DNA of 64,000 nucleotides from contig NZ_CP100461.1 in the NCBI RefSeq assembly GCF_024228675.1, positions 3,407,398 through 3,471,397 of the forward strand, given 5' to 3'. The notes below the pieces were generated by a model. The model did not search any database, was not told the DNA's origin, and saw nothing but the letters and a program-made list of their open reading frames with translations. The position numbers were made by a program, and so were the translations under genes. Shown piece by piece: positions 36,232 through 45,121 of this stretch. This DNA comes from Salinigranum marinum (GTDB taxonomy: Archaea > Halobacteriota > Halobacteria > Halobacteriales > Haloferacaceae). Within the stretch, counting starts at the first letter, position 1; each line of letters begins with the position of its first letter.

Positions 36232-37227
36232 TCATCGCGTCACCCACCAGAGGGCGAAGCCCCCGAACAGCACGGTCGCCCCGCCCAGAAAGAAGACCAG
36301 TCCGGGCGACGCCGCGAGGCCGTCGACGACTGACGGCTGGGCCGCGGCGGCCGTCTCGACCGTCGTGGTCAGATCGGCCTGCGGGATCTCGGTGGCCGTC
36401 CGCGTCGCGATCGGTGCCGGGGTCGGCGTCGATCCCGCGGTCGGCAGCGGGGTCGTCGTCCCTGCCGTCCCCGCCAGTTCGGTCGGGGTCTGGGTCGCGG
36501 CCGTCGCGGGCTCGGCGGTCGAGACCGTCTCGGCGGCCGTGCCCGCTGGAGTCGACGCCTCGGTCGGCCCGGTCGTGGTCGTCGTCGCCTCGGCGATGTT
36601 GAAGCCGCCGCCGTCGGTCGGGGGCTGGGTCGTGATTTCGGTCGCCGTCGGCGTCTCGGTCTCCGTCGCCGCGTCACCCACGCTCGCGCTCGTCCCCGCG
36701 TCCCCTGCGGCTTCGGTTTCGGGCGCTTGCGCTGGTGCGGCACCGCCGTCGGCACCACCTCCGCCACCGGCCGAACCGAGGCCGACCGAGAGGCCGCGTC
36801 GGGCGAGCCGGTCGACGAGGACGCTGGCGACGCCGAGGACGCCGACCCCGCCGAGGAGGCGCGAGAGCGCCGCTTTCACCCCCGTCGTCTCCTCCTCGCG
36901 TCCGGCGACGACGACGAGGGCGCGGTCGGCGGGGACGTAGACGTTCATCTCCCGGCCCTTCTCGGAGTACACCGTGTCGCCCACCTCCACGAGACCCGCG
37001 TCCTCTAGCTTGCGGAGGTGGTACTGCACGTTCTGCAACGAGGTGTCGACGCGCTCGGCGAGCGCCGAGGCGGCAGCGGGCTCTTCGTGGAGGGCGGCGA
37101 GCACTTCTCGCGTGGTGGTCGACGAGAGGGCGTCGATGAGTTCGTCGGCGGCGTCCGAGTCGAGGCCGACGACCCGCGGTTCGTCGCTCGGGTCGATATC
37201 GGGTTTGGAGGGCAGCAGACCGGCCAT
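36232..37227 (-). CDS. membrane-anchored ArsR-type winged-helix protein with Thr-rich linker
   Basis: A 331-residue protein. Residues about 25-105 are an ArsR-like winged helix (STTTREVLAALHEEPAAASALAERVDTSLQNVQYHLRKLEDAGLV, then a wing). A hydrophobic stretch (about 125-143) is followed by a low-complexity region of about 160 residues rich in Thr, Ala, Pro and Glu (TPTATEITTQ..., TPTPAPIATRTATEIP), and a C-terminal transmembrane helix (GLVFFLGGATVLFGGFALWWV). The DNA-binding part is presumably cytoplasmic and the linker outside the membrane. The family of haloarchaeal HTH proteins with a C-terminal helix is known, but I do not know its targets. Confidence 0.85.
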   Translation of the reverse strand: MAGLLPSKPDIDPSDEPRVVGLDSDAADELIDALSSTTTREVLAALHEEPAAASALAERVDTSLQNVQYHLRKLEDAGLVEVGDTVYSEKGREMNVYVPADRALVVVAGREEETTGVKAALSRLLGGVGVLGVASVLVDRLARRGLSVGLGSAGGGGGADGGAAPAQAPETEAAGDAGTSASVGDAATETETPTATEITTQPPTDGGGFNIAEATTTTTGPTEASTPAGTAAETVSTAEPATAATQTPTELAGTAGTTTPLPTAGSTPTPAPIATRTATEIPQADLTTTVETAAAAQPSVVDGLAASPGLVFFLGGATVLFGGFALWWVTR

Positions 37228-37870
37228 CGGTCGGGCGTTTTCGCGCCGCGCGTATCAGTGTTGCTTCACGAGTCGTCCTCGACCGACCGTCGCGGCAACC
37301 CCGCGCAGGACACACGGGACCGCCGTCGCGTGGCTGCACGCGCGATTCGCGGTTCCCCTGGAACCACCCAGTCGGCCTATTCGACAATGTCGAAGAGCGC
37401 TTGACGACGGAGTCATGGGCTCGTTCAATACGCTTTGTCGCCGCCGTGAGCGTCGAAACCGCGGAACTCCCGACGTTTCCCGGTTCCGACCGGTCGCTGC
37501 TGGGTGTGGTTCCGTTGACCGGCACTCGTCGTAGCAAATATATCTATTTGCACTACTGCCAGGAGGAACAAATATAATACGAGGTAAAAAGAAGAAAACA
37601 ATCTTAAATACTAGATATAATACGAATATAAATGGTTAATAGGGACAAAAACAAAAATAAAGTTGAAATACTGAGTGCCACAAAAACAACGATTTAATTG
37701 TATACGTCGAAACGTGTCGTTTATCGAACCAATACGGTTCGAAAATATCGAACTATTTGATGCGCCACGACGCACACACCGTCCCGACGGCGAGACACTG
37801 TGGCCGGCTGCTGTTACACTCATACTGCTGTAATATGATGCCGTCGAAGCGGAGACCCTGGCCGGTCAGT
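37228..37870. other. AT-rich gene-free region at the left edge of the catabolic region
   Basis: About 640 bp without a supported gene. From 37540 to 37760 the DNA is strikingly A/T-rich (runs such as GGTAAAAAGAAGAAAACAATC), unlike anything else here. ATATAATACGA occurs twice (37572-37582 and 37615-37625). Short open frames here have no protein-like character. I see no ORB-type origin repeats and no orc1/cdc6 nearby. It could be a decayed insertion, a large promoter area, or a boundary of an acquired region. Confidence 0.6.
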
Positions 37871-38638
37871 TCACAGGTAGCTCATGTTGAGTTCGATCTC
37901 GTTCGTCAGCCCGAGGATCATGTCGGGGAGTTCCCGTTCGAAGTACTCGCCTTTCAGGCGGTTGCTGGGTCCGGAGAGGCTGAACGCGCCGAGGACGTGT
38001 CTGGCGGGGTGTCGGACCGGCGCACCGACCGCCCGGAGGCCGGCGTGTGACTCCTCGCGGTTGAGGGCGAACCCGCGCTCGCGCACGGTGGCGAGTTCGT
38101 CGTACAGCTCCGCGCGGTCCGTGATCGTCTCCGCGGTGAACTCGGGCAGCCCCCAGCGGTCGATGATCTCGTCGACCCGCGCCTCGGGCAGGTGTGCGAG
38201 GATCGACTTGCCGGCGGAGCTGTCGTGGAGGAAGATCCGTTTGCCCGCCCGCGCGTCCGCCTCGACCGCGTTCTCCCCGATCGCGGTGTAGATGTAGTAG
38301 CCGCGCCCGTTCTCCTCGACGACGAACTGGACCCGCTCGCCCGTCCGCTCGGCCAACTGCTCCACCTTGTCCTCGACGAGCGCGTACCCCTGTTTCCGGG
38401 AGCGCGCGTACCCTCCCTTGTTGAGGAACTCCAGCCCGACGTAGTAGCTGTCGCCCTCCTTCACCAGATACGAGTTGTAACGGAGCGTCGAGAGGTAGCC
38501 GTGGACGGTGCTCGGCGGGAGGTCGAGGTGCGAGGCGAGTTCGGTGACCCGCGCCCCGTCGAGTTCCTGGATGGCGTCTACGATCTCGAACGCCGTCGAG
38601 AGGGTCTTGAGCGAGTCGCCGTCTGTACCGGGTGTCAT
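37871..38638 (-). CDS. IclR family transcriptional regulator (catabolic cluster)
   Basis: A 255-residue regulator. HTH at about 12-68 (TELASHLDLPPSTVHGYLSTLRYNSYLV); effector domain with SSAGKSILAHLPEARVDEII and ERGFALNREESHAGLRAVGAPV. It sits at the edge of the catabolic gene region, the usual place for an IclR sensor of the substrate. A perfect inverted repeat overlaps its promoter. Not closely similar to the first IclR gene (14-781) beyond the shared family motifs. Confidence 0.94.
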   Translation of the reverse strand: MTPGTDGDSLKTLSTAFEIVDAIQELDGARVTELASHLDLPPSTVHGYLSTLRYNSYLVKEGDSYYVGLEFLNKGGYARSRKQGYALVEDKVEQLAERTGERVQFVVEENGRGYYIYTAIGENAVEADARAGKRIFLHDSSAGKSILAHLPEARVDEIIDRWGLPEFTAETITDRAELYDELATVRERGFALNREESHAGLRAVGAPVRHPARHVLGAFSLSGPSNRLKGEYFERELPDMILGLTNEIELNMSYL

Positions 38639-38661
38639 ACCACGCCTTTAGGCCGCTCTTG

Positions 38662-38668
38662 TATATAA
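38662..38668 (-). promoter_or_regulatory. TATA box of the second IclR gene
   Basis: TATATAA on plus strand, read as TTATATA on minus, 24-30 bp before ATG 38638. It directly abuts the inverted repeat at 38669-38683. Confidence 0.5.
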
Positions 38669-38683
38669 TTCGGTATTGCCGAA
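38669..38683 (-). promoter_or_regulatory. perfect inverted repeat, candidate IclR operator
   Basis: TTCGG-TATTG-CCGAA, 5-bp arms with a 5-bp spacer, immediately upstream of the TATA box, over the BRE position. IclR proteins bind as dimers to such palindromes; autoregulation is inferred. Confidence 0.45.
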
Positions 38684-38855
38684 AGACTTTCACCCGATCT
38701 AGACCCGGGATTCGGGCCGTCAATGGGGGACACGAGGCCGACGATACCCGATCGGATTTCGTTCGGGTTTCTCGAATGGCTCACATCCCGTGGCCGCCGT
38801 CGGCGTGTGGGTTCGGGCGGACGACGCCCCCCGACGATCCCGACGCGCGTCGCCG

Positions 38856-38876
38856 GTTCCGGACGGGCGACGGAAC
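38856..38876 (+). promoter_or_regulatory. inverted repeat upstream of the LLM monooxygenase gene
   Basis: GTTCCG-N9-CGGAAC, perfect 6-bp arms, 49 bp before the LLM ATG and upstream of a T-rich TATA-like run (38893-38900). It may be an operator, but differs from the TTCGG repeat near the IclR gene. Confidence 0.35.
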
Positions 38877-38924
38877 CCATGCTACTGTCGGGAGTTTTTT
38901 GACTGGCGGGCGCGTTGCCGTGAC

Positions 38925-39947
38925 ATGGCGCTCGAATTCGGTATTCACTACAGCTGTCAATCCCCGGAGGGCGAGTGGGAGCGGGTCTACCGAGAGACGC
39001 TGAACCAGGCGGCCGAGGCCGAATCCCTCGGCTACAGCACCCTCTCAGTCGCCGAACACCACTTCCTCCCCGACGGGTGGGTTCCCGAGCCGTTCGTTTT
39101 GCTCGGCGGGCTCGCGGCGGTCACGGACGAGGTCGATCTGGTGACCAACATCGTCATCCTCCCGCTCCACAACCCGGTGAAGGTCGCCGAGCGGGCGGTG
39201 GTGCTCGACCTCCTCTCCGGCGGGCGGTTCAAACTCGGGGTCGCTGTCGGCTGGCGGGACGAGGAGTTCCGCGTCTTCGGGGTCGACAAGAGCGAGCGCG
39301 CGGGTCGCACGATCGAGGGAATGAAGCTCATCCGGCGGCTCACCACCGAGGAGTCCGTCACGTTCGACGGCAAGGTGTTCGACGTCGAGGACGTGACGCT
39401 GATGCCGCGGCCCGTCCAGCAGCCGATCCCGCTGTGGTACGGCGGGCAGTCGGAACTGGCGATCAAGCGGGCGGCCCACCGGGCGGACGTCTGGAGCATG
39501 AGCCCGATCGAGTCGCGCGCCGAACTGGCCGATAGCACCGACGTCTACCGCGAAGCGCTCGACGACGCCGGCCGCTCGTTCGACGAGGTCCGCAAGCCGC
39601 TCCGGCGGGAGGCGTACGTCGCCGAGGACGACGAGACGGCGTGGGAGGAGGTCGGCGACGCGCTCCTGTACGAGTACGCCGACGTCTACGGCGACTACGA
39701 GGACATCGGCCACTCGTTCGACCCCGAGAACCGCGAGGAGGCCGTCGAGGAGCTTCGCGAGCACGCCGACGGGCGGTTCATCATCGGCGGGCCCGAAACC
39801 GCCATCGAGGAACTCGAACGGTACGAGGACGCAGTCGAGATGGACGAGGTGCTCCTGCGGATGCACTTCCCGGGGCTCGACACCGACAAGGCCGCGAAGT
39901 CGATGCGGATCATCGCCGACGAAGTCATGCCTCACTTCGCCGAGTGA
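38925..39947 (+). CDS. LLM class flavin-dependent oxidoreductase
   Basis: A 340-residue luciferase-like monooxygenase, using FMNH2 or F420. Seen: the TIM-barrel start LEFGIHYSCQSPEG, SVAEHHFLPDGW (histidine pair), NIVILPLHNPVKVAERAVVLDLLSGGRFKLGVAVGW, and ADVWSMSP. Members oxidise many ring and sulfonate compounds, including pyrimidine (RutA), alkanesulfonates and aminopolycarboxylates. Its place at the start of the catabolic region suggests it opens or oxygenates a substrate. ATG 38925 is chosen; an upstream in-frame extension lacks family character. Cofactor type cannot be told. Confidence 0.9.
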   Translation: MALEFGIHYSCQSPEGEWERVYRETLNQAAEAESLGYSTLSVAEHHFLPDGWVPEPFVLLGGLAAVTDEVDLVTNIVILPLHNPVKVAERAVVLDLLSGGRFKLGVAVGWRDEEFRVFGVDKSERAGRTIEGMKLIRRLTTEESVTFDGKVFDVEDVTLMPRPVQQPIPLWYGGQSELAIKRAAHRADVWSMSPIESRAELADSTDVYREALDDAGRSFDEVRKPLRREAYVAEDDETAWEEVGDALLYEYADVYGDYEDIGHSFDPENREEAVEELREHADGRFIIGGPETAIEELERYEDAVEMDEVLLRMHFPGLDTDKAAKSMRIIADEVMPHFAE

Positions 39948-39973
39948 GGCGGCGGCCGGCCCGACGCCGGCGG

Positions 39974-41389
39974 CTACTGTTCGGCCGAACGGGGCGTCGC
40001 GAGGTAGTCGTCGACCGACTCGGCGGCTCGCCGCCCGTACACCGCGGCGTTGGTGAGTCCGGTGCCCCCCGGGTAGTTGTCGTAGAACAACTGCCCGGTG
40101 GCGTTTCCGGCGGCGAAGAAGCCCGGGATGGGCTCCCCACGGTCGTCGATCACCGCCGCGTCGGTCGTGATCTCGACGCCGCCGAAGCCGAACGTGATCC
40201 CGCCGGTCACCGCGTACGCGTAGAAGGGTGGCTCGTCCAGCGGGAGCGCCCAGTTCGACTTCGGCGGTCGACAGTCCGCGTCGTTCCCGTCGAGGGTGTG
40301 TGGGTCGAACTCGCCGGGATCACACGCCTCGTTGAACGCCACGAGCGTCTCCAGTGCGACCTCTTTGTCGACGTCGATCGTCGCACAGAGCTCCGGCAGC
40401 GACTCAGCGACGTGCGGTTCCGACGGCCCCGTCGCCCGGACGAGGTCGTGTGTCTTCGCGTCCAGCAGGATGTACGCGAGATGCTCCGGCTGCTGGAAGA
40501 TCTTCCGGCCGAACTTCGCGTACGTGTGTGCTCGGGCGTTCTCCCCCTCGTCGACGAACCGCCGTCCGTCCACGTTCAGGATGACGCCGTACTGGTAGCC
40601 GTCGACCCGGTTGGCACCGCCGCCGGTGTCGGGCGCGTTCGCGTCGATGATCGCCATGTGCGCGCCGCTCCACTGTCCGACCGCGTTCGCCCCCGCGTCG
40701 ATCGCCGCCTCGATCGCCTCGCCGGTGTTGTAGCCGCTCCCACGGACCTTCATGTCGTCGAAGCCGGGCCCGTAGTACCGCGTCCGCTTCTCGGGGCTGG
40801 ACTCGTACGCGCCGCAGGCCAACACCGCCGCGCCGCAGTCGAACCGGAGCCGTCCCTTCGGGTCCCTCGCCTCGACGGCCGCGACGCTCCCGTCGTCGGC
40901 GAGTTCGATCGATCGCATTCCCGTGCGGTAGAACACGTCGCCCCCGTGGTCCGCGATGGCGTCGAGGAGCGCCGCGAGCAGTTGATCGTTGTCGAACCAG
41001 GTCCGCCCGACGGTGTAGCCGACGGCCAGGGGCTCCATGTCCCAGTCGACGCCGTGGCCGGTCAGCCACTCGACCGTCTCCGCGGCGTCGTCGACCAGCG
41101 TCCGGGCCAACTCCGGGTCGGCGTGGCCGCTCGTCCGGTCCATGATGTCCTGGTAGAACTCGTCGGCGGTGTAGTCCGGGACGTCGAACTCGTACCCCCA
41201 CGGCGACAGGTCACAGTCCGCCGAGGGGACGCGGAACGACTCGCTGTACCCCGTCTGCCCGCCACGATCCTCCTTCGGTGCCTTCTCCAACACGGCGACC
41301 GACCGACCGAGCTCCGCCGCGCGGAGGCCGGCCGAGAGCCCGGCCATGCCGCAGCCGATGACGACGACGTCGTAGCTGTGTGATCGCAT
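39974..41389 (-). CDS. FAD-dependent oxidoreductase (fumarate reductase/TcuA-like)
   Basis: A 471-residue flavoprotein of the succinate dehydrogenase/fumarate reductase flavoprotein group. FAD motif DVVVIGCGMAGLSAGLRAAELG; late active-site segment VTGGITFGFGGVEITTDAAVID; and LFYDNYPGGTGLTNAAVYGRRAA near the C-terminus, which closes on FAD. Relatives oxidise tricarballylate, 3-ketosteroids or urocanate. It is divergent from the asparaginase gene. Substrate unknown. Confidence 0.88.
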   Translation of the reverse strand: MRSHSYDVVVIGCGMAGLSAGLRAAELGRSVAVLEKAPKEDRGGQTGYSESFRVPSADCDLSPWGYEFDVPDYTADEFYQDIMDRTSGHADPELARTLVDDAAETVEWLTGHGVDWDMEPLAVGYTVGRTWFDNDQLLAALLDAIADHGGDVFYRTGMRSIELADDGSVAAVEARDPKGRLRFDCGAAVLACGAYESSPEKRTRYYGPGFDDMKVRGSGYNTGEAIEAAIDAGANAVGQWSGAHMAIIDANAPDTGGGANRVDGYQYGVILNVDGRRFVDEGENARAHTYAKFGRKIFQQPEHLAYILLDAKTHDLVRATGPSEPHVAESLPELCATIDVDKEVALETLVAFNEACDPGEFDPHTLDGNDADCRPPKSNWALPLDEPPFYAYAVTGGITFGFGGVEITTDAAVIDDRGEPIPGFFAAGNATGQLFYDNYPGGTGLTNAAVYGRRAAESVDDYLATPRSAEQ

Positions 41390-41533
41390 AGGTCTCGAAC
41401 GGCTGAACCGCTGGACGGGGAGGGCTTAAACCTTCCTGCACCTGTCAGCCGCTCCGGCCTGTCGGCCGGCCCGACCTCGACGGCCGAGCCAACCCTGGGG
41501 AGACGTTTTGTACCCTCGTGGGTATCTCAGCGT

Positions 41534-42499
41534 ATGAACGACCGCGTACTGGTTCTCGCGACGGGCGGAACGATCGCAAGCACGGCCGGAGACGGGGCGG
41601 GTGCCCGCCCCACGGAGAGGGGCGACGAACTCGTCGCCGCGGTGCCGGCGCTCGACGGACGGGTCGTGGTCGAGGACGTCGCCCGGTGCCCGAGCGTGGA
41701 CATGACGTTCGAGACGCTCGCCGGCGTCCGCCGGCGCGTCCGCGACTGGGGGAGCGGGTCGGGCGTCGTCGTCCTCCACGGCACCGACACCGTCGAGGAG
41801 AGCGCGTACTACCTCGACCTGACCGTCGACGACGGGCCGCCGGTCGTGTTCACGGGGGCCCAGCGTCGGCCCGACCAGCCGGGTGCCGACGGACCGGCGA
41901 ACATTCGCGACGCGGTCGCGGCCGCCGCGACGCCGGACGTCGTCGCGGGCGGCGGGAGCTACGTGCTGCTCAACGGCGAGCTCCACGCCGCCGCCGACGT
42001 GGTGAAAGCCCACACCTGGCGGCCGGACGCCTTTGCCTCGCCCGACGCGGGGCCGGTCGCCTCGTTCGGCCCCGCCGGCGTCGAGCGACACCGCGCGTTC
42101 GGAAGCCGGACGCCCACGGTCCCGCTGGCGGAGCCACCGACCGGGACCGTCGCCGTCGTTTCGACCGGCATCGGCGTCACCGACCGCCAACTCAGGCGGG
42201 CGGTCGACGCGGGCGTCGACGGGGTCGTCCTTGAGTGCACCGGGCTGGGGAACGCGCCCGAACCGGTCGCGGACGCGGTCGCGGACGCGGTCGACGCGGG
42301 CGTCCCGGTCGTCGTGGCGAGCCGGTGTCACGCGGGGTCGGTCGCGCCGGTGTACGGCGGCGGCGGCGGGCAGGTGCTCGCCGACCACGGCGCGCTGTTC
42401 GCCGGCGCGCTCTCGGCGTCGAAGGCGCGGATCAAACTCCTCGTGGGGCTCGCCGCTGGGATGGCCCTCGACGAGCTGTTCGCGTCGCCCGGCGCGTGA
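41534..42499 (+). CDS. L-asparaginase family amidohydrolase
   Basis: A 321-residue amidohydrolase. The first catalytic motif is VLATGGTIAST (T13 nucleophile); the second VVVLHGTDTVEESAYYL (about residue 78); a third region is GGSYVLLNGELHAAADVVKAHTWR. It may be a true asparaginase (asparagine to aspartate) or act on another amide made by the catabolic pathway. It is 52 bp before the MmgE/PrpD gene on the same strand, so the two may be coupled. No signal peptide: cytoplasmic. Confidence 0.9.
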   Translation: MNDRVLVLATGGTIASTAGDGAGARPTERGDELVAAVPALDGRVVVEDVARCPSVDMTFETLAGVRRRVRDWGSGSGVVVLHGTDTVEESAYYLDLTVDDGPPVVFTGAQRRPDQPGADGPANIRDAVAAAATPDVVAGGGSYVLLNGELHAAADVVKAHTWRPDAFASPDAGPVASFGPAGVERHRAFGSRTPTVPLAEPPTGTVAVVSTGIGVTDRQLRRAVDAGVDGVVLECTGLGNAPEPVADAVADAVDAGVPVVVASRCHAGSVAPVYGGGGGQVLADHGALFAGALSASKARIKLLVGLAAGMALDELFASPGA

Positions 42500-42521
42500 G
42501 TCGGATCGACCCGCCCCGACA

Positions 42522-42530
42522 GTATATATA
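42522..42530 (+). promoter_or_regulatory. TATA box of the MmgE/PrpD gene
   Basis: GTATATATA lies 22-30 bp before ATG 42552, so the gene has its own leaderless promoter although the asparaginase gene ends just before it. Confidence 0.5.
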
Positions 42531-42551
42531 CCGCGGGCCGGAAGGTGGGGC

Positions 42552-43946
42552 ATGTCACCGACAGCCACGACCGACGAGGACGGACCGGATATCGCCCGAC
42601 GCGCCGCCGCGTACGCCGTCTCGTTCGACCCCGACGACGCCCCACAGGCGATCTGCGACCGCGCCGCACTGGTATTGCTCGACACCGTCGGCGTCTCGCT
42701 CCGGGGGAGCACGACGCCGCACGTCGTCGACGCCGCGGGGGCGCTCGCGCGGCTCTGGGGTGGCACCCAGGCGGACGGAGCGACGACGTTCGCGACCGCG
42801 GACCGCCGGTCCCCGGCGGTCGCCGCCTACCTCAACGCCGCCGGCGGGACGACGCTCGAACTCGACGAGGGGAACCAGCGCTCGGCCCACCCGGGAATCC
42901 ACACGGTGCCGCCGGCGCTCGCGGTCGCCGAGTCGGTCGGTGCCTCGGGGGACGCGCTGTTCGGCGCGCTCGTAGCCGGCTACGAGGTCGGTGCTCGGCT
43001 CGGCGACGTTATCCGCCCGATGCGCGACGGCCTCCACCCACACGGGGGGTGGGCACCCGTCAGCGGGACGGTCGCGGCGGGCCGACTGCTCGGGCTGGAC
43101 GAACGGGCGATGACGGCGGCCATCCGGATGGCTGTCACGCCCTTCGTCGTCGGACACTGGGACGCGGCGCTGACCGGCGCGACCGTCCGCGACGTCTACA
43201 CCGGTGCCTGCTGTCACCACGGGATCACGGCGGCCGGCCTGGCCGACGCCGGCCTCACGGGCGTCGAGGGGGCGATCGAGGGGTGTCTCCTGCCCTACAC
43301 CGCCGCGCGACCCGTGACGCCGGCGCTCCTCGCGCCCTTCGAAACGCTCGGCGAACGCTACTACCTCGCCGACAGCTACGTGAAACAGCACGCGGCCTGC
43401 CGGTACGCCCACGCCCCACTCGACGCGCTCGATCGGATCCGCCAGCGGACGACGGTCGACCCCGCCGACGTCGAGCGGATCGCGGTTGAGACGTTCGAAC
43501 TCGGGCTCCGTCTCGACTCGACGCGCCCGGAGAACGTCCTCGCGGCGAAGTTCTCGACGCCGTACGCCCTGGCCGCGTCGCTCGTCACCGGTGGATCGGG
43601 CGTCGACGCGTTCACCGAGGCGCTCGTCGCCGACGACCGCGTTCGGTCGCTAGCCGAGCGGGTCGACGTCGTCGCGGACGAGGCGTTCGAGGCGCGCAGC
43701 GCCGACGGCGAGTGGGGTGCCCGCCTCACGATCGACCTCGCGGACGGGACGACGCTGACCGAGACCGTCCGCGACGCCCGCGGGGGCGGCGACAGCCCGT
43801 TCACGCGCGAGGAGGTGCTGGCGAAGTTCGATCGCCTCGCGGGCGACGTTCTCCCCGACCGGGACGTCGACCGGCTCCGCGACCGACTCCTCGACGTTCG
43901 CTCGGTCGCTGACGTCTCGACGCTGCTCGCGCCCGTGCTGGCGTAA
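42552..43946 (+). CDS. MmgE/PrpD family protein
   Basis: A 464-residue member of the 2-methylcitrate dehydratase/cis-aconitate decarboxylase/iminodisuccinate epimerase family. Hallmarks: LDTVGVSLRGS, TTLELDEGNQRSAHPGIHTVPPALA, HPHGGWAPVSGTVAAGRLLG, and VKQHAACRYAHAPLDAL (histidine/cysteine in the active site). It acts on small tricarboxylate or dicarboxylate-like substrates. The presence beside amide hydrolases, a flavoprotein and an importer suggests it works on a carboxylated intermediate. The exact reaction cannot be read from the sequence. Confidence 0.88.
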   Translation: MSPTATTDEDGPDIARRAAAYAVSFDPDDAPQAICDRAALVLLDTVGVSLRGSTTPHVVDAAGALARLWGGTQADGATTFATADRRSPAVAAYLNAAGGTTLELDEGNQRSAHPGIHTVPPALAVAESVGASGDALFGALVAGYEVGARLGDVIRPMRDGLHPHGGWAPVSGTVAAGRLLGLDERAMTAAIRMAVTPFVVGHWDAALTGATVRDVYTGACCHHGITAAGLADAGLTGVEGAIEGCLLPYTAARPVTPALLAPFETLGERYYLADSYVKQHAACRYAHAPLDALDRIRQRTTVDPADVERIAVETFELGLRLDSTRPENVLAAKFSTPYALAASLVTGGSGVDAFTEALVADDRVRSLAERVDVVADEAFEARSADGEWGARLTIDLADGTTLTETVRDARGGGDSPFTREEVLAKFDRLAGDVLPDRDVDRLRDRLLDVRSVADVSTLLAPVLA

Positions 43947-44014
43947 CCCTAACGCGGTTTTCTCACTGTCCGCTGCGTTCGGCTCCGACTCTGCGAGTGG
44001 GCGCGGGGCCGTGA

Positions 44015-45037
44015 CTACAGCTCCTCGGAGGTGTCGCCGTGTTTGCCCTCGTACACCTCGGAGGCGTCGGCGAACTCGATCCGGCGGCCACGGCCGGCCG
44101 CCTCGGCCTTCCGGTAACAGAGCGCGGCGGCCGCGAGCGTCTCCAGCGCCGTCCCGCCGCTGTCGAAGACGGTGAGTTTGTCCGGCGACGTTCGGCCGGG
44201 AGCGTGCCCGGCGACGACCGCGCCCAGTTCCGCGTGGATGTGATCGTCGTCGACGACACCGGCCTCGCGCGCCTGGAGAAACGCGCCGGCGTCCTGGAAG
44301 ACCCGCTCGCGCAGGTCCGGCACGTACGTCGCGCGACGGATCGTCTCGGCGTCGAGTTCGCGCTTTTCGGGGTCGTACTGTCCGATGGCGTTGACGTGTG
44401 CGCCGTCGGCGAGGTCGTCGCTCGCGACCACCGGCTCGCTCGCGTTCGTCGCGGTGACGACCACGTCGGCCCCGTCGACGGCGGCGGCCGCCGAGTCGCA
44501 CGCCTCGACCGGGAGCCCGGTCACGTCGGTCATCTCGTCGGCGAACTGCTCGCGGTGGGCCGGCGTCGGCGAGAACACCCGGGCCGCCTCGAACTCCCGG
44601 ACCGTCGCGACGGCCCGCAGCTGGCCGCGCGCCTGCGCCCCGCTGCCGACGACGGCGACCGTCGTGGCGTCCGGCCGGGCGAGCGCGTCGACGGCGACCG
44701 CACCCGCCGCCCCCGTCTTGTAGGTGTTGAGGTACGCGCCGTCGACGATCGCGAGCACCGCGCCCGTCTCGGCGTCGAAGAGGGGCGTCGTCAAGCGGGC
44801 CTCGCCGTCGGCGAAGCCCGCCGTGTAGACGTAGCCGCCCGCGACGCCGGTGTCGGGGAGGATCGCCGTGTAACTGTTGAGGAGCCCGGCCGGCTCGTCG
44901 CGCCGGAGCGTCACCCGGGGGTGCGTCGGGGCGCCGTCGCCCCGCTCGCGGTACGCCCGTCTCACCGCGTCGACGAAGTCGGTCGTCGTCGCCAGTCCGG
45001 CGACGTCCTCGCTGCTGAGGTAGAGTGCGCCACGCAT
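44015..45037 (-). CDS. ornithine cyclodeaminase / mu-crystallin family protein
   Basis: A 340-residue NAD(P)-linked enzyme. Rossmann motif VAVVGSGAQARGQLRAVA at about 125; substrate side RGALYLSSEDVAGLA, VTLRRDEPAGLLNSY, TYKTGAAGAVAVDALARPD; the late GQYDPEKRELDAETIRRA segment. Members include ornithine cyclodeaminase, alanine dehydrogenase, 1-pyrroline-2-carboxylate reductase and ketimine reductases. ATG 45037 matches that N-terminus; the upstream ATG adds 24 residues. It is the last gene of a minus-strand run that starts with a permease, so its substrate is likely imported or produced there. Confidence 0.88.
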   Translation of the reverse strand: MRGALYLSSEDVAGLATTTDFVDAVRRAYRERGDGAPTHPRVTLRRDEPAGLLNSYTAILPDTGVAGGYVYTAGFADGEARLTTPLFDAETGAVLAIVDGAYLNTYKTGAAGAVAVDALARPDATTVAVVGSGAQARGQLRAVATVREFEAARVFSPTPAHREQFADEMTDVTGLPVEACDSAAAAVDGADVVVTATNASEPVVASDDLADGAHVNAIGQYDPEKRELDAETIRRATYVPDLRERVFQDAGAFLQAREAGVVDDDHIHAELGAVVAGHAPGRTSPDKLTVFDSGGTALETLAAAALCYRKAEAAGRGRRIEFADASEVYEGKHGDTSEEL

Positions 45038-45121
45038 GTCCACCCCTGCGTCGGGGGAGTTAAAAGGGGTTCCGGCGCGGTGTCGCCGCGGCCGACTCGC
45101 GTTCGACACGACGGCGACGGA

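Noticed and set aside
37540-37760. Replication origin in the AT-rich block
   Set aside because: No orc1/cdc6 gene and no paired origin-recognition boxes were seen; only short AT runs.
37611-37823. Minus-strand 70-residue frame in the AT-rich block
   Set aside because: It has no ribosome site or promoter in the right place, ends in low-complexity residues and resembles no protein.
42270-42300. Short GCGGACGCGGTC repeat in the asparaginase gene
   Set aside because: It encodes a helical VADAV stretch within the normal fold and is best explained by codon bias.
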